DNA of 64,000 nucleotides from Lucinisca nassula (GCA_963580285.1 OY757023.1:89739108-89803107); one strand, 5' to 3'. Shown: positions 43,798 to 55,127, counted from the first letter of the stretch. Notes: generated from the letters alone by a model not told the origin. Numbers and translations are program-made.

Positions 43798-43890
43798 TCA
43801 GCCCCGATAGCGCACTGGTTAACGCTTTCGACTTATGATCGAGAGGTTGTACGTTCGAATCCGGCCACCGGTATCGAAAAATGTGTCCTT
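43798..43890 (+). mobile_element. tRNA-derived SINE3 head
   Basis: CAGCCCCGATAGCGCACTGG and GTACGTTCGAATCCGGCCAC, as at 3935 and 48260; the body is missing. Confidence 0.75.
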
Positions 43891-43934
43891 CGGTCCCACA
43901 GAGCTTGCGACCGTTTTGTGACTGATTTCGTTTG

Positions 43935-44237
43935 TTTGTTTGTTTGTTTGATTGATTTGAGGTTTAACGTCCACGTCAACACTGTATAGGTCATTTTGGA
44001 GGCGTTGCTTCCAATTTTGTAGAACTTTTACCCGACGTTGAGATGAAATGACTTCTTAAGCCCTGTCGCCCAATCAACCAATAGGGTTTATAAGCATGGG
44101 CAATGAGGCACTGCTTTGCCTGGGCAGACTTAGATCCTCTAAGCGATTTACCATTACTCGTGAGCTGCCGGGTTAGCTCTGCGTGGAAGCATCATGCAGC
44201 TCATTTATTTTTCCAAGCCCCGATGGGCGGGGGAGGT
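43935..44237 (-). mobile_element. S1 retroposon
   Basis: Antisense full-length copy with a (TTTG)n tail and a 14-bp duplication ACTGATTTCGTTTG (43921-43934) / ACTGATTCCGTTTG (44238-44251). Confidence 0.87.
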
Positions 44238-44251
44238 ACTGATTCCGTTTG

Positions 44252-44990
44252 CAATTGACTCGCGACTCTGTCACCGACCAGTCGCCGTACAATCGGCGAT
44301 AGTTTTTGCATGCAGTCGGCGATTGATAGGCGACCTGTCGCCGAAGGATCGGCGACTGCTTTGCAACTACATATAGTTTGGAGTGATCGGCGACCAGTCG
44401 GCGACCAATCTGCGACTCTTCTGAGACTAGTTGTAACCGAACGGCGACTGGTTGGAGACTGTTTGGCGACCGTTCTGCGATCGAAACAAAATTTCGTTGT
44501 AGTTGGCACTGCAAACTTTCAGCGATTTATTGACGCACGCTTGAAACCTCCTTCGAACCTTTCGGCGTCCTGTCGGTGACTAGTCGCCGATCGGTCGCCG
44601 ATCAGTCGCCGTCTCATCAGTGGTTAGTCGCCGATCAATTGCCGAAAAGTCGCCGATCAATCGCCTTACAGTCGCCGGCTGATCGCCGATAGGTCGCAGC
44701 AAGGTTGGCAAATTTCAGAGCCGAAGTGTTGATGAAATCGATCGGTGACTGGTCGGCGACTGATGGGCGACTTCCAGAAAATTATTGCAACCAGTACGCG
44801 ACCAGAATCAGTCGCGGCTATTCTTTTGGCATGTTCAAAAGACTAGCTACGACTGATTTTGTTCGGCGATTTATCAGCGACCTCATTGCGACCATTAGTA
44901 AAACCTCACCGCGACTTCTCCAACCTCTCCTCGATTGTCATTTTAGTCGCGTAGAGGTCGCGACGCAGTCGCAAGCTCTCTGGGACCGGG
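44252..44990. repeat. Dense cluster of GTCGC/GCGAC motifs
   Basis: Dozens of GTCGC, GGCGAC and CGCCGAT motifs in both orientations at roughly 10-20 base spacing, e.g. GGCGACCAGTCGGCGACC. There is no strict period and no plausible protein. It resembles the motif-rich subterminal region of a DNA transposon or a degenerate minisatellite. TIRs were not found. Confidence 0.7.
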
Positions 44991-45084
44991 ACTTAAGAAA
45001 TCAGGAGAGGAGACCAAGGTAAACGGGCTGAAGTCATCCACCTCCGTAAAGCCATCAAAAGCAAACTAAAAACGTTATATCTAA

Positions 45085-45470
45085 GGCTGCCACGATTAGT
45101 CGTATAATCGATTAATCGATCGATAAATTCCGAAAAAATGATTATCATTTCTGATTTGCTTTTAATCGATTACTTGATAGGTACAATTTACTACCCAAAG
45201 TTATGCCTAAAATAGCTGGATGAGTGGCAAACAGTGCAGACCCTGATGAGACGCCGCATAATGCGGCGTCTCATCTGGGTCTACACTGTTTGCTCAGGCC
45301 TCTGTTCAAATATACATCTGGTAAAGTGCAACATATGGGAAGAGTCATGCTCAGACAGAAATCCTGACAGGTATAATAATGACAAAAATCTTAGCGATTA
45401 CTAATCGATTATCGATCGCAATGACATGACTGATAATCGATTATCTTTTCAGCTCCGATTAGCCAGCACT
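45085..45470. mobile_element. Element family I (ATCGATTA-rich ends) carrying a B palindrome
   Basis: ATAATCGATTAATCGATCGA near the left and ACTAATCGATTATCGATCGC / TGATAATCGATTATC near the right. The B hairpin sits at 45227-45293. The copy at 57585-57943 has the hairpin at the same place, so it was present before the family spread. No coding region. Confidence 0.75.
45227..45293. repeat. Family B palindrome, well preserved
   Basis: GGCAAACAGTGCAGACCCTG and inverted GGGTCTACACTGTTTGC around the core GACGCCGCATAATGCGGCGT. It folds into a long hairpin. Confidence 0.85.
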
Positions 45471-45987
45471 AGTTATATCTGATGTACCTTGATGATCTTG
45501 ACATTAATGATAAAACCTCAGGCTGTGATAGCATTTTTGAAAAGCTGTAGACAAGACCAGCTTGGCTGTTCCCCGCAGAACCATGACAACAACCTAGTAA
45601 CAGAAAACGAATAAAAAGCTGACCTTCGGAATAAACAATTCCAGTCTGTCTTTACTATCAAAGAGCAACTATCACTATCCAGAGTCTGCAGCCAAAAGCT
45701 CCGGTGCATGTCTGATGAAGGCTTGGTTAAGGCTAATGGATTGCCCCCTGATTCCCTGAACCAAAATAACCTCAATTAAAGTGTTAGGGATCTCAGTGGA
45801 GAGGGATCCTGAAGCTTTTTAGTAATTTGGAAGACAAACTAAAGTCCCTTCTCCTGTGGGAACTACGGGAAGAGACAGCTTCTAACTTACAAATTATATT
45901 TGAGCAATCTCAGTAGAAATGTAAGCTGTCGAGGTGGACTAGGCGCTGGGGGCAAATATCGGCTGCTAACAACGGACCAATCTCCCT
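45471..45987. other. Intergenic, nothing recognised
   Basis: No convincing coding region or named repeat. Confidence 0.35.
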
Positions 45988-46253
45988 CACATCACGAAAA
46001 CACGCCTATACAATTTTGACCCCTTCCAACCCCACTTTTATATAGAAAAACTGGGGTTTACAGGGGTAAACCTTACTTTTCTTATTCCTGCTCTAAAATA
46101 GATTGTGGGTACTCGTTAGAACCGCCTCGATGATGTACCCACAACCTATATTTTGAGCAGAAATAAGAAAAATATCACAATTTTTCCTCTTGAAATTTTC
46201 ATTTTTTTCGGCGATAAAGGTTACACTGTATTTGTATAGGCGTGTTTTCGTAA
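45988..46253. mobile_element. Family C MITE, good copy
   Basis: TIR CATCACGAAAACACGCCTAT and inverted TGTATAGGCGTGTTTTCGTA. Inner symmetric blocks are GGGGTTTACAGGGGTAAACC, TTGTGGGTACTCGTTAGAAC / GTACCCACAACC and GAGCAGAAATAAGAAAAATA. About a dozen copies occur in this window, two of them in a diverged subfamily (53903, 62917). Confidence 0.87.
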
Positions 46254-46769
46254 TACTTGTAGAGGACTTTGCGCGGAATGCTTGTGCAGGCAAACGGACT
46301 GATTTAGTACTGATACAATGACAAGGTAACTCACAGAAAGATCCTTTGGAATATTCACCAGTGATATCAGAGGTAAAGCACTGAGCTAGAAAAACGGCCT
46401 TCTTCGGTAATCGGTCGCAGCCAGTAATCACCGAAAAAGAGGAATCCGGATCACAGTCTCGGTCACATCAGAAGAACCTCGGGTCTCTGTCCTGGGCCCG
46501 ATCCAGTTCTCGCCTGTTCTCGTCTACATTGTCGACTTAATTGGTCTCCTAGAGGTGGCCATTCTCACGGCCTGGCCCTATTAGGGATTCAACCTTAGTC
46601 CAATCTGGACTACCTCACAGACAGACTGTCAAGGTCGTTTGTTAGCACTTTGCCACTATCGGTCCTCTCTAAAGTATGCTTAACGGCGTGTCGTCAGCAA
46701 AATCCGGACCTGAGATAACAAGTGTTCAGGTCACAAGTGCTAGGTCCTGGGAGTCGGCATCTCTAACCC
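46254..46769. other. Intergenic, nothing recognised
   Basis: No gene or element recognised. Confidence 0.35.
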
Positions 46770-47343
46770 ATTTAGTACCAGAAATCCCGAAACGGGTACC
46801 CTGGCAAACAGTGCAGGCCCAGATCAGACGACGCATGACGCGGCGTCTGATCAGGGCCGCCACTGTTTGCTAAAAGTTCAGTCATTTAAAAAAAATATAT
46901 ATATGAAAACACAACCTGACACCCCTAAATTTCGAAATGGACTCCTGCTATATATAAGGAGGAAGATTCCATTTGGCACAAAAAGGGCAAATGACCTGTC
47001 TTGAAGATATTACAACTGACAGAATTATTGGAACCGCTAATCGCACCTCGGTATTACGCAGAATAAACTTGCATGTAAAAAAAAAACTTCCCAAGACGAG
47101 GGAGACTACGTATTTTCCAAATAAATTTTTATGAAAACACAACCTGACACCCCTAAATTTCGAAATGGACTCCTGCTATATATAAGCAGGAAGATTCCAT
47201 TTGGTACAAAAAGGGCAAATGGCCTGTCTTGAAGATCCTTCCACTGACAGAATTTCTGGAACCGCTAATCGCACCTCGGTTTTACGCAGAAGCAACATGC
47301 ATGTAAAAAAAAAAACTTCCCAAGACGAGGGAGACTACGTATG
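46770..47343. repeat. B-carrying TIR element followed by a ~225-bp tandem duplication
   Basis: The B hairpin at 46804-46870 lies in an inverted copy of the 12795-type element. Then 46903-47130 and 47131-47343 are direct copies of one another (ATGAAAACACAACCTGACAC, GAAATGGACTCCTGCTATAT, CCCAAGACGAGGGAGACTAC). No protein. Confidence 0.75.
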
Positions 47344-47348
47344 GCCCC

Positions 47349-47795
47349 ATCACGAAAACACGCCTATTTAATTTTGACCCCCTGGAACCCCACTTTTATA
47401 ATTGAGCCAGCGCACGACAAAACCTACAATAAGACATGTGCGCCCAGCGAAGACTCAAATCAGCCTGCGCATCCGCGCAGTCTGATCAGAGTCTTCGCTG
47501 TGCGCTCTAAGGATAGCTAAGGGTCCCTTGCTCCTTCATGCAGCCAGAGAAGTCTCTGGTTAGACTATATGGATGCGCAGGCTGATCTGATTCTTTGCTG
47601 GACGCACATGTCTTATTGTAGGTTTTGTCGTGTGCTGGCTCATATAGTAAAACCAGGGTTTACAGGGGTAAACCTTATTTTTGTTATTTCTGCTCTATAA
47701 TATAGATTATTGTAAGAAAAATATCACAAATTTTCATCTTAAAATTTTCGTTTTTTCGGTGATAAGGATTGCAATTTAGTTGTATAGGTGAGATT
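47349..47795. mobile_element. Family C MITE split by a nested MITE
   Basis: The left part (ATCACGAAAACACGCCTATT...CCCACTTTTATA) and right part (TATAGTAAAACCAGGGTTTA...TTGTATAGGTGAGATTTTGT) belong to one family C copy. Confidence 0.8.
47403..47642. mobile_element. 240-bp MITE with ~43-bp TIR nested in family C
   Basis: TGAGCCAGCGCACGACAAAA...GACATGTGCG and its inverted copy TTGTCGTGTGCTGGCTCA at the right, two mismatches over ~43 bp. TATA flanks both sides (47397-47400, 47643-47646) as a possible short duplication. The interior has CTGCGCATCCGCGCAGTCTG. Confidence 0.85.
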
Positions 47796-48060
47796 TTGTA
47801 CTGCCATCTGGAGTATGTTGCTCCGTATGACTATTTGTGACTTCTTCAACTCAAACAAGGGCATCGAAATTAAACAAAGTCAGTATCGTAGGTACCAGGC
47901 CTATAGTGATGCCCTGAAGAATTTGTTCTTCCCTAGAACTATTCCTCAGTGGAACAGTCTTCCCTCCTCTGTGGTAATTGCCAAAGCTGCAGAGGAGTTC
48001 AAAGCCCGCATGATGTAGATTGGGATCCAGAGGTGTGCGTTTTAGTACACCTCTGAAAGC
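47796..48060 (+). pseudogene. LINE RT C-terminal fragment
   Basis: Encodes SNKGIEIKQSQYRRYQAYSD and FFPRTIPQWNSLPSSVVIAK, the recognisable C-terminal end of a CR1/Jockey-type LINE ORF2, stopping at 48018. Everything upstream is missing. Confidence 0.75.
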
Positions 48061-48259
48061 AGATTGTAAATAGTTTTAGTAACTCATCCAGTGGGTTTTT
48101 TTTTTTTTTTTGTTTTTTTTTTTAGCGCACCACTTAACTGACGTAATGGCCAAGTATGACCGACTCAGTATATGAAGATAGATAGTATGGTCATTCCCGA
48201 AATTGAGGAATTCTTCAGATCCAGAAGACCAAAGGAGTGCTGCACGCTGGACCACAAGT

Positions 48260-48745
48260 GTCAGCCTCGATAGCGCAGTGGTTAACACGTTCGACTCATG
48301 ATCGAGAGGTTGTGCGTTCGAATCCGGCACCCGGTATCGAGGTGTGTCCTTGGGCAAGACATTTAATGACATCGCCCCACCCCACCCAGGTGTAAATGGG
48401 TAGCAGTGCTGAAAAAGTCACTGCCTCTCTCTCGCGCGCGTGAAAAGTTCAAGAGCGATTGACCCTTTTAGTACCCAATGGAATGTCCCTCCAAATATAT
48501 AGCAGGAGTACATTTCAAAATTTAGAGGTGTCCAATTGTGTTTTATTCAAAATTTATTTGGAAAATGGCTGAACTTTTTGCAAACAGTGGAGGCCCTGAT
48601 CAGACGCCGCGTTCTGTGGCGTCTGATCTGGGCCTGCACTGTTTGCCCGGATACCCGTTTTGGGGTTTCCGGTACAAAATGGGTTAAATAAGCTTGAAGC
48701 TTCCATCGCAATCGAACTAAAATAAATTAGTAAAAACTAATTAGA
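48260..48745 (+). mobile_element. tRNA-derived SINE3, split by a B-carrying element
   Basis: Head CAGCCTCGATAGCGCAGTGG / TGCGTTCGAATCCGGCACCC, body CCACCCAGGTGTAAATGGGT and CTCTCTCGCGCGCGTGAAAA, then after the insertion the tail AATAAGCTTGAAGCTTCCAT...AATTAGTAAAAACTAATTAG. Confidence 0.8.
48461..48687. mobile_element. ~227-bp TIR element with B palindrome, nested in SINE3
   Basis: CTTTTAGTACCCAATGG and inverted GGTACAAAATGGGTTA ends; B hairpin at 48580-48647 (GCAAACAGTGGAGGCCCTGA / GGGCCTGCACTGTTTGC). Confidence 0.8.
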
Positions 48746-49229
48746 GGATCCTCACCGTCTATCATCGACACCGGAAATAGAATCCCGGTGAATCGAAAGT
48801 AATAGCTGCAGGAGAAGGGGTGCCTCTTGAAAATGGATTATTTTACTGCTTGTAAGCTTTAGGTTAAGATTACTGTTATCAAATTTCAGTTGTGGACATA
48901 ATTTGCTGATGTCATGAGAAGTGCTTTCTTATAAAACGCACAATTGTGCAATTACAGACCGAATATTCGACAGCTGGTACCGTAAACAAAATGGATTTTG
49001 CAAGTTCGTTATTGTTTTGTTTAATGTTTATGCCTTTCTACTGAAGTTTTTTCACTTATTCAGAAAGAACAATGATGGAAAAATAATTTGCAAAAGAAAC
49101 TCGCCTTAAATTGTACTTTCAACACAAATGTTTGCCTAAACGTAAATTACCTGTTGTACGGCGAATAGTAGTGTGGTGTACGGCGTGTTGCAAATTAGAG
49201 TAAACGAAAGTGTACGGCGAATAGTTCCA

Positions 49230-50014
49230 TGTTTATAGCTGATAACATTTCAAAAGTATACCGACCGGCCTTCCGATGCTTCTCTCACATTCACGAGGAC
49301 TGTACTGCTCGGAATGTACGTCCTGTCAAAGTCGGGTGTTATATTTTGTCGAACATGCTGCTTCGAAATGTAAACAATGGCCGGCAAGAACTAAGGCTAC
49401 ATCAATAAATTCACCTGCCTGTCACAATATCTTTATACAGTGTCATCAGAATTTTTATAAACACGCTTCAACAAGTTTCACCCATTCTCTCGTCATAGCA
49501 AGAATCCATCACAATATAGTAATGTTAGTTAGGAACTAATGCCTATGTGTAGTTTTAAGACCATATTTTTTCACAAGGCGTTATTGTGGATTAAAAAGAA
49601 GTGCGCATTATGAAATCACGCATATTCAAATATACACGCGTGGAAGACTCGTAAGGGGTAGATGGCGGTTATGCACTTAAACTCATTACGGGAACTTTCG
49701 GCCATGACCTACGAGTGATTACACTACATTACGAGACTTCAAATGTCAACATTTTGAGATGAAATGACATCTAAAAACTTTTCGCCCTATGAATACAACA
49801 GAATAAAGATGCATAGCCAGTCCCACTCGCACTACTTTCTCTAGGTTCTGCGGTTCAATTAGTTGCAGCGGTAATAAAGTTACGGTGTTCAAACATGCTA
49901 CACTGGTATCAGTTGCCGGGATAAATGCCCCAAAATGCACCGTCTATCGGATCGAGACGTTAACTGGAGCCCTCTACCCCCGTGCAGGGAGAATCCTCCC
50001 CTATGCAAGTTAGA
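49230..50014. other. Interior of the 4.9-kb segment, mostly unassigned
   Basis: No gene. About 49880-50010 (GCTACACTGGTATCAGTTGC, CCCTCTACCCCCGTGCAGGG) is repeated at 50388-50500. Confidence 0.45.
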
Positions 50015-50240
50015 GATCTTTGCGTAATTACATGATGAGTTTAAACAATAGTTTATTAGTGCCTGATTACACTCGTCTGGAGTCCATGTCTGTTGATCTG
50101 AACATTGATATTTACCATTTTGTCTATGGATTAATGATTTTGGATTAACGCTTTGGTACCACGACCTAAACTACATAACTATATACGATCACTAATAAAC
50201 CATTGTTTAAAATAATCATGTAATGTAATCACTCAGATCC
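50015..50240. repeat. Inverted-repeat block with TTTAAACAATAGTTTATTAG
   Basis: Left TTTAAACAATAGTTTATTAG (about 50041) and right CTAATAAACCATTGTTTAAA (about 50191) are near complements. The same pair recurs, closer together, at 50531-50590. Confidence 0.65.
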
Positions 50241-50880
50241 AAGTATTGTGACAAATGGAGTCCAGCAAGGTTCTGTGATAGCCCCAACACTGTTCAGCAT
50301 GATGTTCGCTTCCATGCACAAAGATGTTTTCCAGGAGGTTGACAATGGTATACCGATTAGGTATCGTTTTGATGGGAAGCTTTTCAATGCTACACTGGTG
50401 TCATTTGCCGGGACAAATGCCCCAAAATACACCGTCTATCGGATCGAGACGTTAAGTGAAGCCCTCTACCCTCGTGCAGGGTGAATCCTCCCCTATGCAA
50501 GTCAGAGATCTTTGCGTAATCACACGATGAGCTTAAACAATAGTTTATTAGTTTTCTATATACGATCACTAATAAACCATTGTTTAAACTAATCATGTAA
50601 TGTAATCACTCAGATCCAATTCCTGTGACAAATGGAGTTCAGCAAGGTTGTGTGATAGCACCAACACTGTCCAGCATGATGTTCGCTTCCATGCACAAAG
50701 ATGTTTTCCCGGGGGGGGGGGGGGATGACAATGGTATACCGATTAGTTATCGTTTTGGTGGGAAGCTTTTCAATCTCGGAAGGTTGCAAGCCAAATCAAA
50801 GGTGCAAACAGAGGTGCCAGATGAGTTCCTCATTGGGGATGACATGGCAAAAGGTGCAAAATTACTATGTACTGTGTAGG
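50240..50880 (+). pseudogene. Two duplicated RTE-like reverse transcriptase fragments
   Basis: TNGVQQGSVIAPTLFSMMFA then SMHKDVFQEVDNGIPIRYRF at 50248-50385, and again at 50625-50880 (TNGVQQGCVIAPTLSSMMFA), the second extending through GRLQAKSKVQTEVPDEFLIG and DDMAKGAK. This is the palm region of an RTE-like non-LTR RT with GDD in place of ADD. The two are parts of a ~380-bp duplication and neither is functional. Confidence 0.75.
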
Positions 50881-51089
50881 CTTTCATCCTGCAACTCTGG
50901 AGTATGTGTAATGTACACCTGAGAGTAATGATCAAATGTGTCCGATCGCAGTAGTTATTTTTAGGGCAGTTCAACGGCCCAGTCAACACTATTTATGTCA
51001 TTTTCTCGAACCGCTTACCTATCCACACTCTTACTGTGCAGGCTTATTCTTTCATTGATTCCAGTGTTGAATTTTGAGAATATTTGAGG

Positions 51090-51131
51090 GCCACTGATGA
51101 GGCCTAATTGGCCGAAACTAGCTAGTCTGGC
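51090..51131 (+). ncRNA. Hammerhead ribozyme, type I-like, short stem III
   Basis: Stem I GCCA (51090-51093), core CTGATGA (51094-51100), stem II GGCC/GGCC with loop TAATT, core GAAA (51114-51117), stem III ACT/AGT around loop AGCT, H17 = C at 51127, then TGGC (51128-51131) pairing with stem I. The core is intact and cleavage is expected after C51127. The architecture is the same as at 40585-40630, but stems and loops differ and flanks are unrelated, so base pairing is conserved by covariation. Confidence 0.88.
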
Positions 51132-51402
51132 ACAGAAAACGTGTACACTCCATAGTTTCCAGTTCTGTGGTGTATTCTTTGCTTCCAAAGGATAACCATA
51201 TCTAGAACATATTATATGTAAGCGGTTACTCTTCTTGAATCAGCCGAAGGGTGACAATGAGGGAGAGAATGACCGTAGAAAAGATTTCATGATCAATCTC
51301 CACGACAGAGTGTTGCCGACCCCGGCACGTATGGAATCCATGTCCTTTTGATCACCAGTCAGACGCACATCCGACTGAGCTCCCGGGGCCGGCCAATCGC
51401 AG

Positions 51403-51696
<294 letters not shown>

Positions 51697-51979
51697 TTCT
51701 CCATGATCCGTTGGTCGGGGAAAGCATATATACCCTTCAAAGTGGGGGAAATGAGGTTGTCCATTATTGGCGTTTAGCAATAAAGAATAAAATAAATGCT
51801 CTTCCTCTTTCGCAGAAGAAATAAGATTCATGCACAGGCAAAACAGACAGGAAGTGGTAAACTCAGGACAAAATTTGAAAACCGGAGACGTGAGATCAAG
51901 ACTGATATATATATAAAGAAAATCAGCATGATTTGTTTGTGAATAACTCAGTAGGTGATGTAAAGGCAAATCCAAGAGG

Positions 51980-52243
51980 TTCTTTCTGTCGCGGCTTATT
52001 TTTGTTACGGTTTGTCTGTGGGTGTTTGTGTCGCTTATATTATTTTATTGTGGATGGCCTGTTGGCCGTTTTGTGGGGTGGGCGGGGTGGCTGTCCTTTT
52101 GGCTTTCCGCTGTTGGCGTTTCCGTTGGGGTCTATTGTTTCATGTTTGTGGTTCTTTCCCATTGGTGTCTCTGATGGGAGCTGTGGGTTGATTGTATCGA
52201 TTCCTGATCATTGCGTCCACCTCTATTTTCTACAGATATATCA
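51980..52243 (+). mobile_element. Naiad 3'-UTR fragment (copy 3)
   Basis: Aligns by eye to 31440-31683 and to the complement of 145-400: GTGGATGGCCTGTTGGCCGT, TTTTGTGGGG, CCTTTTGGCTTTCCGCTGTT, CTTTCCCATTGGTGTCT, TTGATTGTATCGATTCCTGA. More diverged than the other two. No coding part. Confidence 0.7.
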
Positions 52244-52245
52244 AT

Positions 52246-53160
52246 AGTCAGAAGAAAGAAAGACAAGGTATCCAACCCTTTAATAAAAGAGAAGGGAGCG
52301 GGGTTGCTGAATCAGACTCTGAAAAGGCAGGGAAACTAGTTTGTCAATTCAATGATGCGTTTAATGAAACTGTGCTCACGGAGGTTCCATTGACAAGAAG
52401 ATCGGCCACATTTATGGATACTATTTTTGTGTCATCGGCTGGAGTGATCAAGTTACGTAAATGCTTAAACCCCACTAAAGCTTTAAGACCTGATGAGCTT
52501 CATCCTAGATTCCTGAAGGAGCTATCAAAATAGTTAGATTCAGTTTTTGTCCACCTGTTTTAACGTTCTTTTGATACAGGTGAAATCCCCAAAGAATGGC
52601 ACTTAGCGAACATTTGCCCACTCTTCAAAAAAGGAGATAGGGTTCTTAGTCATAATTACCACCCGCGGAGTGGTCCTTAATGAAGCAATCGAAAACGTTC
52701 AGAATAGAGCTGCTAGATTTGTAATAAGCAATTACTGCTTTGAAACTGGGAGCATGACTGGACTAGTAGGAAAATTAAGATGGGAGGTTCTCAAGAAAAA
52801 GAGAACACAGTAGGCTCATACTTCTATACAAAGGTCTAAGAGGTGCTTCCAGCTTTCCAACAGATGACCTTGTTCCCGAAGCTAGGCACTGTAGAAAGCA
52901 TCATTCATTGGAGTTTCAGACCCTTACTGCAAAAACTGACATTTATAAAGAATCACACTACCCCCCCCCCCCCCCCAACTATTAGAGATTGGAATGCCCT
53001 TCTCAATTCGATTATTTCAGCAGCTGAAGATGCTGAGGATTGTGCATCTAAGTTTATCTCTTTAATGAGAGCTAGGGACTAACATCCCATCACAGGTCCT
53101 GGTGTAAGAATGTCATTTAACGTGTCACCAGTAACATTTCTGATTCTAAATAAAGGAGTC
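52246..53160 (+). pseudogene. LINE ORF2 remnant with internal deletion
   Basis: Encodes the start of RT (KLRKCLNPTKALRPDELHPR, TGEIPKEWHLANICPLFKKG) followed directly by the C-terminal region (ENVQNRAARFVISNY, near 52690). The catalytic palm, including YADD, is therefore deleted. A poly-C tract interrupts the tail at 52964. It ends near TAAATAAAGGAG at 53150. Confidence 0.72.
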
Positions 53161-53645
53161 GCCATTCCTATTCGCCGTACACTTTTTTGACTATATTCCG
53201 TACAGCTATCTGTTGTAAACAACTAAACGCCGTACACATGGATTTTTTGTTATTAATAAATACGCTTAGTGCATGATAAAACCATGGCCAGAAAAAGTTG
53301 TCAATTACTACCCATTATTAACGGAAACAGGTAAAAGAAAGTTTAAGCGGAAATAAATCAAGAAATTATAAAATCTGAAACCGATTTTCGAAAATGCTGG
53401 TCTTCACTCAGTACCAAGCATCGATAAACTTGTGTTCTTGACTTTAAATCGAAACATGCAGCTTCGAAAAACGCTTAAAATGTTGCAGAAATCCCTCTGT
53501 TATTTCAAGGAAATCAATTTACCCTGCACTTGCAGAAAATAGATCTCGAATAAAGGCTACACTCACCGTGCTCCATGTCTACTTTCGCTTTGTATCGATT
53601 CACCGGGATTCTATTTCCGGTGTCGATGATAGACGGTGATCCTCG

Positions 53646-53902
53646 AACAGAACGACCGCTGGTTGTATTGCATTGTCTATGAACTCCAACACTCGTGAAT
53701 ACACAGTTGTTGTCCGCGTTTCATGGCCATCCTCAAAGAACTTTTATAAGTAGTCCGTTTTCACTTGCAATAGTCCAGTGAAATGCACCCAACTGTTTTC
53801 TTTGTTTACTTGTTTGGAGTTTAATAACCTAGTCAACACTTTTCTGTCGGGGTACCTAACTGGCAAAATTGTACATCATCACGTTAACAAGTCCGTGTAA
53901 TG
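53646..53902. other. Intergenic, nothing recognised
   Basis: Short stretch outside the 4.9-kb segment; no gene seen. Confidence 0.35.
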
Positions 53903-54151
53903 AAGACCCCGCCCCTCTAAACCCCGCTTTATATAGGGAAAATAGGGGTATAAGGGGTATACGCTATTTTCCTCTTTTCTGCTCCAAAACATGGACTGTG
54001 GGTACTCGTTAGAACCGCGGCGGTTCTAACGAGCACTCCCAACCCATGTTTACAGTATGAATAAGAAAAAAATCACAAATTTTCTTCAGAAAAGAAGCCA
54101 TTTTGGAGATGTGAAAAAATACACTGTGTCGCACGGGTGTGTTATCTTAAT
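53903..54151. mobile_element. Family C2 MITE
   Basis: Diverged family C with TTGTACAT..AAGTCCGTGTAATGAAGA start, CCCCGCTTTATATAGGG, hairpin GTGGGTACTCGTTAGAACCG / CGGCGGTTCTAACGAGC, end GTGTCGCACGGGTGTGTTAT. The inverted copy at 62917-63197 shares these changes. Confidence 0.78.
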
Positions 54152-54700
54152 GTGGCGATTTACCCCTTTTTCAAGAAACGGACAACTACCCAACTTGCAT
54201 CAGCCGAAGAAGAAATACGGTCAAGAGAATTCCTGACCCTCTAGAGGAGAGACATTTTTTTTTTTTTTTTTTTTTTGGTAAAAGTCGTCTCCCATGAAGG
54301 CGTATCAACTCTCCTTTATAAAGAGGAGTTCGTCATTCTCAGAAAAAAATAAATGCATTTCAAGTATCAAGGAAGGAAATATACAAAAACGTATTCGGTT
54401 TGATCAAGTGTTTTGTATACAATTAACTTTCGTGGCGGAAGAATAATCTACATGAAGCGAGGTCTCGGATCAGCGTATTCGTTAGTATACATGGCTTGAG
54501 CCAGTGAAAGCGTCCGGGCTTTCCAAAATGCCTTAAGCGAAGACTCTGTCCGGACTGTATGAGTACAAAAAAGCTGTTCCGTGTCTTTGTCGGTCGCCCA
54601 GACCATCATAGAGGCTTGGGTGTATCCCTGCTTACCGTAAAAATTCTAAAAGTTCAGACACCTTGGAAACTTGCTATAAATCTCTCAAAAAATTTAGCCT
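54152..54700. other. Spacer with degraded MITE, no gene
   Basis: CCGTATTTCTTC-complement and AAAGTCGTCTCCCATGAAGG near 54180-54330 resemble the TTAA MITE interior, split by a poly-T tract. The rest is unassigned. Confidence 0.4.
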
Positions 54701-54990
54701 CCGCCCATCGGGGCTTGAAGAAATAGATGGGCTGCATGATGCTTCCACGCAGAGCTGTAACCGATCAGCACACGAGTACTGGTAAACCGCTTAGAGGATC
54801 TAAGCCTGCCCAGGCAAAGCGGTGCTAGTCGGCCCGTCCATGCTTATAAACCCTATTGCTTTCATTGGGCGGCAGGGCTTGAGATGTCATTTCATCTCAG
54901 TGTCGGGTAAAAGTCCCACAAAATTGGAAGCAACGTCTCCAAAATGACCTTAACAATGTTGACGGGGACGTTAAACCTCAAATCAAACAA
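54701..54990 (+). mobile_element. S1 retroposon, sense
   Basis: CCTCCGCCCATCGGGGCTTG...GACGTTAAACCTCAAATCAA, with an imperfect ~15-bp duplication (AAATCTCTCAAAAAATT / AAACTCTCCAAAAAATT). Confidence 0.83.
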
Positions 54991-55060
54991 AAACTCTCCA
55001 AAAAATTAACAAATTTCTTCCACGATCCAGCAAGGAGTACAAAAGAGGGGGACGGAGTGA

Positions 55061-55127
55061 CAAACAGTGTAGATCCTGATCAGACTGCTCCTACAGGAGC
55101 AGTCTGATCTGGGTCAACACCGTTTGC
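55061..55127. repeat. Family B palindrome, variant core
   Basis: CAAACAGTGTAGATCCTGAT and GGGTCAACACCGTTTG arms. The core is CAGACTGCTCCTACAGGAGC in place of GACGCCGC, still self-complementary, so both core halves changed together. Confidence 0.82.

Noticed and set aside
44252..45022. Open frames over the GTCGC cluster as a gene
   Set aside because: Arg/Val/Asp-rich translations arise on both strands from the motif itself; no domain or splice structure is visible.
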